Below are positions 1 to 8,116 of a DNA stretch of 51,280 nt, piece by piece (position 1 is the first letter of the stretch; every line of letters starts with the position of its first letter). Source of the DNA: Acidobacteria bacterium 28-9. GTDB lineage: Bacteria; Acidobacteriota; Blastocatellia; Pyrinomonadales; Pyrinomonadaceae. The DNA lies in contig MWYY01000039.1 in assembly GCA_002050355.1 (NCBI GenBank), forward strand, positions 1-51,280. Reading direction: 5' to 3'. Under the pieces are notes generated by a model. The model searched no databases and had not been told where the DNA came from. It worked only from the letters and a program-made list of their open reading frames with translations. Position numbers and translations under genes: made by a program.

Positions 1-2
1 AG

Positions 3-179
3 TTCGGCTTCGCTTCGGACGTTCCCGCGCCCGCCGATTATGACGGCGACGGACGAGCGGATGCGGCGGTTTATCGTGACGGAACCTGGTATCTGCAGCA
101 AAGCACAAACGGATTTTCTGCGGTGCAGTTCGGCTTGGCAACCGACAAGCCCGTTCCGGCGGCTTATCTACAGCCGTAA
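3..179 (+). CDS. C-terminal fragment of a secreted FG-GAP repeat protein
   Basis: The frame is open from the window edge to a TAA at 177-179 and encodes the last 58 residues of a protein made of FG-GAP/VCBS-like repeats. One full repeat is visible, with an acidic calcium-binding-type loop (DYDGDGRAD), then AVYRDGTWYLQQS, then the FSAVQFGLATDKPVPAAYL ending. The same ending closes the proteins at 198 and 4181, so this is a third paralogue. Such repeats form extracellular beta-propeller-like domains; no ligand can be named. The start lies outside the window. It is followed after 18 bases by the next paralogue with a strong ribosome binding site, so the two may be co-transcribed. Confidence 0.8.
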   Translation, partial: FGFASDVPAPADYDGDGRADAAVYRDGTWYLQQSTNGFSAVQFGLATDKPVPAAYLQP

Positions 180-197
180 TCAAAAAGGAGAAAGAAA

Positions 198-2333
198 ATG
201 AACGCAAATTACAAATCAATTATTTTGGTAATCGGATTATTTCTAGCGTTATCCGCTTCGGTTTCAGCCGCGCCGGGCGACCTCGATTTGAGTTTTGGCA
301 ACGGCGGCATTGTCGTTACGCCAATCATTAACGCGCCTTATTATGCAGAAACCACTTCAATGCAGGTGCAGCCCGACGGCAAAATCGTCGTGGGCGGTAG
401 GATTAAGGGTGAAGAAGACTTTGACGGCAACCCTTTCACCGTTTCATTTTTCCTCGCTCGCTACCATCCGAACGGAACGCTCGACGCTTCGTTCGGGACA
501 AACGGTAAAATCGTCGCTCCCATCACTCCCGGCGGTGAAATTGTCAGCGAAGACATTGCTTTGCAGCCGGACGGCAAAATCGTCCCCGTCGGACATTCGA
601 ATATTGGTTTTGCCATTAATTTTGCCATTAATCGGTACAATTCGGACGGCACGCTCGACGCTTCGTTCGGAACGGGCGGCAGAGTTGTTACGCCCGAAGG
701 CTATGCGAATGAAGTCGCGGTGCAGGCGGACGGCAAAATCGTCGTTGTCGGATTTGGTTCTTTCGACGGACTGGGTACAGGTTTCGCCGTAATTCGTTAT
801 AACACGAACGGCTCGCTCGATACGAGTTTCGGCAGGGGCGGGAAAGTCCACACCCGCTTTAGTACCAATATTGACGGAGCCAATGCGGTTATGCTTCAGC
901 CTGACGGAAAAATCGTTGCCGCCGGTTTAAATATTAGTAGCGTAAATGAAACTTACAGTTTCGCGCTCGCCCGCTACAACGCGAACGGCTCGCTCGATTC
1001 CGGTTTTGGCGTGGGCGGCAAAGTTGTTCACACGTTGCCAAACGGCAGCGCTATTTTAAATGATGCCGTCTTACAGCCGGACGGCAGAATTGTTGTCGTT
1101 GGAAGGGGATTCGCAAATCTGCCTGTGTCGGTGATTGTCCGTTACAATGCGAACGGTTCGGTAGATACGAGCTTTGCCCAAAACGGAATTTTTACAACGG
1201 AAGGCAATTTTGATGTCAGCCGCGGTATTGCCCTGCAATCGGACGGCAAACTCGTTGCTTTCGGCTCTGCGCGCACCGACTTCACCTTTAACAGCAGGTT
1301 TGCAGTTGCGCGTCTGAATCCGAACGGCACGCCGGACACGAGTTTCGGCACTAACGGCAGAGTGATTACGCCAATCAACTCAAACAGCGGGGCTGCTGGT
1401 GGCGCGGTGCAGTCGGACGGCAAAATTCTCGCTTTCGGCTGGACTAAAACACCCAACGGCAATGGCGATATTGCAATCGTCCGCTATCTCGGCGATTCGG
1501 TTGTTGCCCGGCGCACACCATTCGACTTTGACGGCGACGGCAAAGCGGACGTATCCGTCTTTCGCCCGTCTGACGGAGTTTGGTATCTCCTTCAATCGCA
1601 AGCCGGATTTTCCGCCACGCAATTCGGCTCGGCGGAAGACAAACCCGCTGCCGCGGACTTTGACGGCGATGGCAAAACAGACCTCGCCGTTTTTCGTCCA
1701 TCAAACAGTACTTGGTATCTCCTGCAATCGCAAGCGGGTTTTTCCGCCGCGCAATTCGGTACAACCGGCGATATTCCGGTCGCGGCTGATTACGATAACG
1801 ACGGGAAGGATGACATCGCCGTATTCCGTCCGTCTTCAGGCACTTGGTTTATGCTCGGCTCGACCGCAGGTTTTAGTGCCGTGCAGTTCGGTACGCAAGG
1901 CGACGTTCCAGTGCCGGGTGATTTCGACGGCGACGGGCGAGCCGACCAGGTTGTGTTTCGCCCGTCAGACGGCGTGTGGTATTTGAATCGTTCGCAAACG
2001 GGCTTTTCTGCTACTCAGTTCGGCGCATTAGGTGACGTGCCGGCGGCTGGAGATTTTGACGGGGACGGGCGACGCGACATCGCGGTTTATCGCCCTTCAG
2101 ATGGTGTCTGGTACAGACTCAACAGTTCAAACAATCAATTTTTCGCCGTCCAGTTTGGCACAATGGGCGACATTCCCGTACCGGCGGATTATGACGGTGA
2201 CGGACGAACGGACGAAGCGGTTTTCCGTCCTGAAAACGACTATTGGTATTTGCGGCAAAGCACTGCCGGATTTTCAACCGTGCAGTTCGGAACAAACGGA
2301 GACCGTCCTGCTCCGGCGGCTTATTTGCCGTAA
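198..2333 (+). CDS. Secreted delta-60 repeat plus FG-GAP repeat protein
   Basis: A 711-residue protein with a clear signal peptide (residues 1-24, cut near ASVSAA). Residues about 25-430 hold seven delta-60-type repeats, each with an LDxSFGxxGxV core followed by QPDGKIVVxG. Residues about 440-711 hold six FG-GAP-like repeats of about 46 residues, each opening with DFDGDGxxD and continuing (A/S)VFRPSDGVWYLxxS. Both repeat types are typical of exported or surface propeller proteins, and the DxDGDG loops suggest calcium binding. The start is set by AAGGAG eight bases upstream of the ATG. The downstream gene begins 21 bases after the stop behind an almost identical linker. The specific function is unknown. 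The many open frames on both strands inside it are by-products of its repetitive DNA. Confidence 0.85.
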   Translation: MNANYKSIILVIGLFLALSASVSAAPGDLDLSFGNGGIVVTPIINAPYYAETTSMQVQPDGKIVVGGRIKGEEDFDGNPFTVSFFLARYHPNGTLDASFGTNGKIVAPITPGGEIVSEDIALQPDGKIVPVGHSNIGFAINFAINRYNSDGTLDASFGTGGRVVTPEGYANEVAVQADGKIVVVGFGSFDGLGTGFAVIRYNTNGSLDTSFGRGGKVHTRFSTNIDGANAVMLQPDGKIVAAGLNISSVNETYSFALARYNANGSLDSGFGVGGKVVHTLPNGSAILNDAVLQPDGRIVVVGRGFANLPVSVIVRYNANGSVDTSFAQNGIFTTEGNFDVSRGIALQSDGKLVAFGSARTDFTFNSRFAVARLNPNGTPDTSFGTNGRVITPINSNSGAAGGAVQSDGKILAFGWTKTPNGNGDIAIVRYLGDSVVARRTPFDFDGDGKADVSVFRPSDGVWYLLQSQAGFSATQFGSAEDKPAAADFDGDGKTDLAVFRPSNSTWYLLQSQAGFSAAQFGTTGDIPVAADYDNDGKDDIAVFRPSSGTWFMLGSTAGFSAVQFGTQGDVPVPGDFDGDGRADQVVFRPSDGVWYLNRSQTGFSATQFGALGDVPAAGDFDGDGRRDIAVYRPSDGVWYRLNSSNNQFFAVQFGTMGDIPVPADYDGDGRTDEAVFRPENDYWYLRQSTAGFSTVQFGTNGDRPAPAAYLP

Positions 2334-2354
2334 TCAAAAGGAGAAATTAAAGAG

Positions 2355-3080
2355 ATGAAACGACTTAACTATTCAATCGGCTTGGCAGACGACAAATCCA
2401 ACTTAAACCTTTACAGCATTGTGCAGCAGGAGGTTGATCTTGGCGTTAAGGCATTAAAACGTGAAAGCGCCGACCTGGCAGTTACGCTGTTTCAAAGCGC
2501 TCTTCAGAAGTTGACGGTTCGGCAGCCGTTCTATGACCATCTCGTTCATAACCTGCTTTTAAGTTACAAACTGCTGATTGAACAATTGTTTAAAACCGGT
2601 GACGCCGTCTCAGCGAACGATTTTTTACAATCCGCGCTGAACCTTGAGATTCGCGGAGAAATGGCTGAAGACAGCGATTTTCGAAAGAGGTTCGCAGGCG
2701 CATTTCAAGACCTCGGACTTGTATTCTTCAAATATAAACATTATGAGGCGAGTGTTTTGTGCTGCCGAAAAGCGATAGCGATTTATTCGCGTCCGAGTTC
2801 TTACGTCAATTTGACTAACTCGCTAGCAGCGTCCGGTCAGCGTGCCGAACTCGCCGACTTTACGACCGACATAACAGAGGAACAACTTGGCACGCATATA
2901 TTTATCGCCTGTGTGCCGAAAAGCGCGTCAACCTTTCTGAAAAATCTGCTCGTGAGTTTGACGGGTTATAGAGATGTTTTTATGGTTTATGCGGCGGGAC
3001 AAAGCGAACACGAGCTTTATCTGCCGACGCTTCGTGAAGCCTGGCAGTTACGCTGTTTCAAAGCGCTCTTCAGAAGTTGA
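2355..3080 (+). CDS. Sulfotransferase, 5' part, cut off by an internal tandem duplication
   Basis: The first 228 residues are the N-terminal half of a PAPS-dependent sulfotransferase. Helical, TPR-like sequence covers about residues 10-165, and then comes a 5'-phosphosulfate-binding loop, CVPKSASTFLKNLL, near residue 188 (family motif PKSGTTWL). After the codons for LREA the frame runs into a second copy of its own sequence, out of phase because the 566-bp duplication is not a multiple of three, and ends in an unrelated 13-residue tail. If one copy is removed, 2355-4159 becomes one uninterrupted frame of 412 residues, a normal size for the family. As written, this half lacks the 3'-phosphate-binding segment and should be inactive. 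Whether the break is real or an assembly error cannot be told from the sequence. Confidence 0.75.
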   Translation: MKRLNYSIGLADDKSNLNLYSIVQQEVDLGVKALKRESADLAVTLFQSALQKLTVRQPFYDHLVHNLLLSYKLLIEQLFKTGDAVSANDFLQSALNLEIRGEMAEDSDFRKRFAGAFQDLGLVFFKYKHYEASVLCCRKAIAIYSRPSSYVNLTNSLAASGQRAELADFTTDITEEQLGTHIFIACVPKSASTFLKNLLVSLTGYRDVFMVYAAGQSEHELYLPTLREAWQLRCFKALFRS

Positions 3081-3605
3081 CGGTTCGGCAGCCGTTCTAT
3101 GACCATCTCGTTCATAACCTGCTTTTAAGTTACAAACTGCTGATTGAACAATTGTTTAAAACCGGTGACGCCGTCTCAGCGAACGATTTTTTACAATCCG
3201 CGCTGAACCTTGAGATTCGCGGAGAAATGGCTGAAGACAGCGATTTTCGAAAGAGGTTCGCAGGCGCATTTCAAGACCTCGGACTTGTATTCTTCAAATA
3301 TAAACATTATGAGGCGAGTGTTTTGTGCTGCCGAAAAGCGATAGCGATTTATTCGCGTCCGAGTTCTTACGTCAATTTGACTAACTCGCTAGCAGCGTCC
3401 GGTCAGCGTGCCGAACTCGCCGACTTTACGACCGACATAACAGAGGAACAACTTGGCACGCATATATTTATCGCCTGTGTGCCGAAAAGCGCGTCAACCT
3501 TTCTGAAAAATCTGCTCGTGAGTTTGACGGGTTATAGAGATGTTTTTATGGTTTATGCGGCGGGACAAAGCGAACACGAGCTTTATCTGCCGACGCTTCG
3601 TGAAG
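2474..3605 (+). repeat. 566-bp perfect tandem direct duplication (2474-3039 and 3040-3605)
   Basis: Bases from 2474 recur from 3040 with a constant offset of 566 and no difference that I could see. The junctions share only a 2-base match (CC at 2474, 3040 and 3606). Both ends lie inside the sulfotransferase gene, with no inverted repeats and no mobile-element gene. Perfect identity means either a very recent duplication or a misassembly. Confidence 0.9.
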
Positions 3606-4159
3606 CCGCCCATCTCGATACGGTAACCCAGCAGCATTGTCGGGCTTCGGACGCGAATGTCCAGATGATGCAAGCATTCAATATCAAGCCGGTTGTGCTC
3701 GTTCGCAATATTTTCGACTCGGTAATGAGTCTGCTTGATTTTTATAACAAAGGCGCGTCTTACAATTCATTTTTCCGAGCCGATTATCAATCTCTGGATG
3801 AAGAAACGAAAATTGATCTGCTGATAGACAATGTGATTCCCTGGTATTTCCAATTTGCGGCATCGTGGAGTCTTGTCGAAAAGCAAAAGAGCCTTGAGAT
3901 TTTTTGGCTCAGCTACGAAGACTTAATCGCTGACAAACCCTCTGCTATTCAAAATGTTCTCAGGTTTTACGGTCTCGGCGCCGCGCGGCGAGGCGTCGAG
4001 CAAAAGATCAAGGAAACTGAATCGGAAGCACGAAAGACGCGCTTTAACAAAGGAGTCGCCGGACGCGGCGAATCGGGTCTTAGTGTTCGACAAAAGGAGC
4101 GCATCCGTCGCCTCGCCAGATATTATCCGGCAACGGACTTTAGCCGGTTAGGATTGTAA
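3077..4159 (+). CDS. Sulfotransferase, 3' part, lacking its native start
   Basis: The open frame (360 residues from a TTG) repeats residues 53-228 of the upstream fragment and then continues with the rest of the enzyme. It contains the PAPS-binding loop PKSASTFL and the 3'-phosphate-binding segment VLVRNIFDSVMSLLDFY, with the usual Arg and Ser. A C-terminal WLSYEDLIADKP stretch is typical of cytoplasmic-type sulfotransferases. It lacks the first 52 residues, and no ribosome binding site precedes 3077, so translation would depend on coupling with the upstream fragment, whose stop overlaps it by 4 bases. It retains every PAPS-contacting motif and could be active if expressed. The acceptor is unknown. 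The neighbours are secreted repeat proteins and, at 6021, the enzyme that makes PAPS. Confidence 0.75.
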   Translation: MTVRQPFYDHLVHNLLLSYKLLIEQLFKTGDAVSANDFLQSALNLEIRGEMAEDSDFRKRFAGAFQDLGLVFFKYKHYEASVLCCRKAIAIYSRPSSYVNLTNSLAASGQRAELADFTTDITEEQLGTHIFIACVPKSASTFLKNLLVSLTGYRDVFMVYAAGQSEHELYLPTLREAAHLDTVTQQHCRASDANVQMMQAFNIKPVVLVRNIFDSVMSLLDFYNKGASYNSFFRADYQSLDEETKIDLLIDNVIPWYFQFAASWSLVEKQKSLEIFWLSYEDLIADKPSAIQNVLRFYGLGAARRGVEQKIKETESEARKTRFNKGVAGRGESGLSVRQKERIRRLARYYPATDFSRLGL

Positions 4160-4180
4160 TTTAATTTAAGGAGAAAAAAA

Positions 4181-5815
4181 ATGAAAACTGAAATAACAAA
4201 CACAAAGCATCTGAATATTCTTGGAAACGGTGATTCATTGTCAAATCGAGAAATCTTAACCGCATTCCTAAAACAGTTCCGACAGAAATTGGGTTATTAC
4301 TCAATCTTTGCGGCATTTCCTGCGATTCTGACCTCGTTCGCGCAAGAGGCGCAGGCTGACGAAGCGAAAAAACCGGAAGTGAGCGTCGCCGGGCAGACCA
4401 CGCGGCTTCTTGAGAGGGTCAATAAAAGAAGCGGCAAACCGGAATTTCTGCGTCGCCGGAGCAACTTTCTCTTACCTCATCAAAAGGGTAACTTCGATAT
4501 AACGTCCGTGCTTGCCGGCGGCGATAACTGTCCCGGCAACCCTATCCCGGCAGGAACTTACACTGCCGCCGCGCCTTATACTGACACCGGCAACACGACG
4601 GGCGCAAATAATACGGTTGATCGCCTTATCAGCTATTATTATTATTACTCTTACTCTACTAGTGCCGACGGTCCCGACCAAATTTACTCGTTTACACTAA
4701 CAGGTCGTGGTTCAAATCCAGAGATACAGGTCTCCGCAACCTCCGCCACTTACAGACCGATGATTTATATTTTGGACAGCAGATTCGATGAAAGATGTCC
4801 TGCCGGAACGAATAATTTTGCATCCAACTTGCTGAGTATTTCGTATGCCCCTTTTCCCGGCGCCGCCGCATTTCTTAACAGTCAACTGATTAATCATCTT
4901 CCATTGAATGTTCCTCTTTACCTGTTCGTTGACTCGCCTGTCAGCGGAGCTAACGACTCCGGTCCCTATAGGCTCCGAATGCAGGACGTAAGCATTGCTC
5001 TCTCGCCGCCGCCGCCGCCGAGAACGAAGTTTGACTTTGACGGAGATTCCAAAGCGGATATTTCCGTCTTTCGCCCGTCCGACAGAGTTTGGTATCTGAA
5101 TCGCTCGACGCAGGGTTTTTCCGCGACGCAGTTCGGTCTTTCAACCGATAAAATCACGCCTGCCGATTTTGACGGCGACGGCAAAACCGACATCGCCGTT
5201 TATCGTGACGGTGTTTGGTATTGGCTCAACAGCTCAAACGGCAGTTTCAACGCTGTTCAATTCGGCTTGGCGAACGACATTCCCGTTCCCGCTGACTTTA
5301 CGGGCGACGGACGCGCCGAACTTGCCGTTTATCGCGGCGGCAATTGGTACACGCTGAATCTGGCGAACAGTCAATCTCGAGCCGTGCAGTTCGGCAATGC
5401 AACCGATAAACCCGTCGTCGGAGATTACGATGGCGACAAACTTGCGGATTTTGCCGTCTATCGTGACGGTGTTTGGCGTTTGTCCAGAAGTCAGCGAGGC
5501 TTTACTGCAATTCAGTTTGGTTTGCCAACCGACAAACTTGTTCCGGCAGATTACGACAATGACGGCGTAACGGATATTGCCGTATATCGAGACGGTATTT
5601 GGTATCAGCTTCGTTCGCAATCGGGTTTTGCGGCGTTTCAGTTTGGTTTAGCAGCGGATGTGCCTGCGCCAGCCGACTATGACGGCGATGGTAAAGCCGA
5701 TTTAGCCGTGTATCGGGAAGGGATTTGGTATCTGCTGCAAAGCACAAACGGGTTTGCGGCTATACCATTTGGTTTGGCGAGCGATAAACCCGTTCCGTCT
5801 GCTTATTTGCCTTAA
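4181..5815 (+). CDS. Secreted FG-GAP repeat protein with an N-terminal PPC-like domain
   Basis: A 544-residue protein. A hydrophobic stretch at residues about 38-58 after an unusually long N-terminal region looks like an extended signal sequence. Residues about 105-275 (GPDQIYSFTLTGRG, later YLFVDSPVSGANDSGPYRLRM) resemble a bacterial pre-peptidase C-terminal (PPC) beta-sandwich; this is a resemblance only. A PPPPP linker near residue 278 leads into six FG-GAP-like repeats (residues about 283-544) with DFDGDG loops, most with the AVYRDGVWY variant. The run of five tyrosines near residue 152 is odd. The ATG follows AAGGAG at a good distance. It shares its repeat type with the proteins ending at 179 and 2333, so this is a paralogue family. 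Confidence 0.8.
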   Translation: MKTEITNTKHLNILGNGDSLSNREILTAFLKQFRQKLGYYSIFAAFPAILTSFAQEAQADEAKKPEVSVAGQTTRLLERVNKRSGKPEFLRRRSNFLLPHQKGNFDITSVLAGGDNCPGNPIPAGTYTAAAPYTDTGNTTGANNTVDRLISYYYYYSYSTSADGPDQIYSFTLTGRGSNPEIQVSATSATYRPMIYILDSRFDERCPAGTNNFASNLLSISYAPFPGAAAFLNSQLINHLPLNVPLYLFVDSPVSGANDSGPYRLRMQDVSIALSPPPPPRTKFDFDGDSKADISVFRPSDRVWYLNRSTQGFSATQFGLSTDKITPADFDGDGKTDIAVYRDGVWYWLNSSNGSFNAVQFGLANDIPVPADFTGDGRAELAVYRGGNWYTLNLANSQSRAVQFGNATDKPVVGDYDGDKLADFAVYRDGVWRLSRSQRGFTAIQFGLPTDKLVPADYDNDGVTDIAVYRDGIWYQLRSQSGFAAFQFGLAADVPAPADYDGDGKADLAVYREGIWYLLQSTNGFAAIPFGLASDKPVPSAYLP

Positions 5816-5911
5816 TCAAATGGAGAAGAAATAAACACGAACAACAAATCAATAATGGTTTAAAATATGAAACGAATTTCATTGCTTGTTTCATTTTTTG
5901 CTACGGGATAG
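5816..5911 (+). pseudogene. Decayed start of another FG-GAP paralogue
   Basis: Bases after the stop at 5815 resemble the linker and first codons of the gene at 198: TAATCAAA, GGAG, then a match around ACAAATCAAT. No long frame follows. A short frame at 5867-5911 (ATG to TAG) encodes 14 residues, MKRISLLVSFFATG, which look like the beginning of a signal peptide cut short. I read this as the remnant of a further tandem copy. The rest of the gap to 6020 shows nothing recognisable. Confidence 0.45.
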
Positions 5912-6020
5912 GTTATCAGAGCTATCGGTAGCGCGCTTCAGACAGAACAAGCGCAGTTTGTAATTCAAGATAGATATAGTTTGATAGAAATCAAGGCTTA
6001 TATCTATCTTGAATTTTAAT

Positions 6021-7760
6021 ATGGAAGTAATTGAAAAACATTTGGCGACAAACAATAGAATTATACAATCTCCGTATGGCGGTATTCTAGTTGATCTAAT
6101 GATTCCGCCCGAAGAGATAATTGAATCCAAGCGGTATGCAAACACGCTTGCTTCCATACAAATTTCAGAACGTATCGAATGTGATTTGGAACTGCTTGCT
6201 ACCGGAGCATTCTCGCCTCTCGACCAATTCATGGGCAAAGCAGATTACGACTGCGTATTAGATGAGATGCGCTTAACAAACGGCTATATCTTCCCAATCC
6301 CGATTACCTTGCCCGTTGAAAAAAAAATATGTCCAAAATTAGGTCAGGATATAGCCCTTCGTAATACAAAAAACGAACTGCTTGCAATACTGACTGTCGA
6401 AGAAATATACGAGTGGGAGTTAGATGAGGCAGCCCGGAAGGTTTTCGATACTCTGGATTTGCGACATCCGTTAATAGCGGAAATGCATAGTTGGGGCAAA
6501 TTTAATATTTCCGGTCGTTTGAAAGTATTACAACTGCCTCGCCATTTCGATTTTTCCGATTTGAGATTAACGCCGACACAGACACGCGCCCGACTCAAGA
6601 AATTGGGTCGGGAAAATGTTGTTGCATTCCAGACGCGCAATCCTCTCCACCGCGCTCATGAAGAATTAACAAAAAAGGCTATTGAAGACAAAGACGCGGT
6701 GTTGTTACTGCATCCGGTTGTCGGTATGACAAAACCGGGAGATATTGATCATTACAGCCGCGTCCGCACATACAAAATTTTAGCCGAACGTTACTATGAC
6801 CGAGAACGTCTTCTTCTATCCTTAATTCCGCTGGCAATGCGTATGGCAGGTCCGAGAGAGGCTTTATGGCACGCTCTGATACGTCGCAATTACGGCGCAA
6901 CCCACTTAATTGTCGGGCGCGACCACGCCAGCCCCGGTAAAGATTCTAAAGGGCAGCCTTTTTATCAGCCATACGCAGCGCAAGACTTAGCGCGACAGTT
7001 TAGTGAGGAACTGGCTGTCGAAGTAATTCCTTTTCGTGAGTTAATTTATTTACCTGAGCAAGATAGTTATGTCGAAGTAGACCAGGCGCCTGCTGACGCT
7101 GTTACCCGTTCGATTTCAGGAACGGAATTGCGTGAGGAATATTTAAATAAAGGTCGAAGGCTGCCCGATTGGTTTATGCGTTATGAGGCTGCAACAATTC
7201 TTGCCCGGTCACACCCGCCGCGACACCAACAGGGCGTCTGTGTTTGGTTTACGGGATTAAGTGGCTCAGGTAAATCAACAACAGCCGAGATACTGACAGA
7301 AACATTACTGGCGCACGGACGGCGAGTTACATTATTGGATGGAGATGTCGTGCGTAACTATCTTTCTGCCGGTCTAGGCTTCACTAAAATAGATCGAGAC
7401 ATTAATGTTAGACGTATAGGATTTGTGGCTGCGGAAATAGCACATCACGGTGGTGTAGCAGTGTGTGCAGCCGTAAGCCCTTACCGAGCTATGCGCAATG
7501 AGGTTCGCAATATGGTTGGAGCGGACTGTTTCATCGAAGTCTTTGTAGATACGCCTTTAGAAGTGTGTGAGCAACGAGATGCAAAGGGTATTTATGAAAA
7601 AGCGCGCCGCGGCGAGATTAAAAACCTAACCGGCATTAACGATCCTTATGAATCGCCGCAAAACCCTGAGATTGTAATAGAAACCGATTTCGCTTCTCCT
7701 GAACAAAATGCCCGCTCCATTTTAGCTTTTCTCAAGAAACGGGGCTTTGTATTGAAGTAA
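6021..7760 (+). CDS. Bifunctional sulfate adenylyltransferase / adenylylsulfate kinase (PAPS synthase)
   Basis: A 579-residue fusion that turns sulfate and ATP into APS and then phosphorylates APS to PAPS. The N-terminal ATP sulfurylase (residues about 1-385) has QTRNPLHRAHE near residue 204 and GRDHASPG near residue 299. The C-terminal APS kinase (about 400-579) has the P-loop GLSGSGKST near residue 412, then LDGDVVRNYLSAGLGFTKIDRDINVRRIG and a FVDTPLEVCEQRDAKGIYEKARRGEI segment. Both catalytic halves look intact. I prefer the ATG at 6021 over a TTG at 6009. The gene stands alone; no cys reductase genes are nearby, so supplying PAPS for sulfation (sulfotransferase at 2355-4159) fits at least as well as sulfate assimilation. 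Equivalent to a sat-cysC fusion. Confidence 0.93.
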   Translation: MEVIEKHLATNNRIIQSPYGGILVDLMIPPEEIIESKRYANTLASIQISERIECDLELLATGAFSPLDQFMGKADYDCVLDEMRLTNGYIFPIPITLPVEKKICPKLGQDIALRNTKNELLAILTVEEIYEWELDEAARKVFDTLDLRHPLIAEMHSWGKFNISGRLKVLQLPRHFDFSDLRLTPTQTRARLKKLGRENVVAFQTRNPLHRAHEELTKKAIEDKDAVLLLHPVVGMTKPGDIDHYSRVRTYKILAERYYDRERLLLSLIPLAMRMAGPREALWHALIRRNYGATHLIVGRDHASPGKDSKGQPFYQPYAAQDLARQFSEELAVEVIPFRELIYLPEQDSYVEVDQAPADAVTRSISGTELREEYLNKGRRLPDWFMRYEAATILARSHPPRHQQGVCVWFTGLSGSGKSTTAEILTETLLAHGRRVTLLDGDVVRNYLSAGLGFTKIDRDINVRRIGFVAAEIAHHGGVAVCAAVSPYRAMRNEVRNMVGADCFIEVFVDTPLEVCEQRDAKGIYEKARRGEIKNLTGINDPYESPQNPEIVIETDFASPEQNARSILAFLKKRGFVLK

Positions 7761-8116
7761 ATTATTTTTCTATGTTGGCATATTATTTGCAAAAATAGGT
7801 TTGTTCTTGCAGGACATGGTGTCCGACAAATTTTAACTAAGGCAGTTAAGAAGAGAAAAGCTTTTGCTTTACGCGGGGATTTGACACAAATAGTATTCAA
7901 GCGGTATCGGATAAGACTTGAGTAAAATCTGCTGTCTATGAGAAATATTCAAATTCACATAAAGGAATTGAGGTAAAAAGAAAACAATCCAGATATACCG
8001 CAAATCCCCTCGATAACTTTGTAGAATTTTTTGACAGTCAAAACGGCTTTTGTCTTTTCTTTTACAGGCGATTTGAAATCGCTGCTTACTTTTACTAAAC
8101 GCAAATTGAGAAACAA
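7761..8116. other. 356-bp gap between convergent genes, with inverted repeats
   Basis: No coding sequence is supported. A split inverted repeat is present: GGGGATTT at 7875-7882 and GCGGTAT at 7901-7907 match, in complement, AAATCCCC at 8002-8009 and ATACCGC at 7995-8001. There is also a 15-base palindrome TTTTGACAGTCAAAA at 8029-8043 and a GCGATTTGAAATCGC palindrome near 8068. One of these may end transcription from either side, but none has a clear T-run. Confidence 0.4.

Noticed and set aside
444..1764. Several open frames on the minus strand and alternate plus frames inside the FG-GAP and delta-60 gene
   Set aside because: They follow from the in-phase repeats and GC pattern of the real gene, have no ribosome binding sites and show no recognisable protein.
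6009..6020. TTG start for the PAPS synthase
   Set aside because: It adds only four residues and has no better ribosome binding site than the ATG at 6021.
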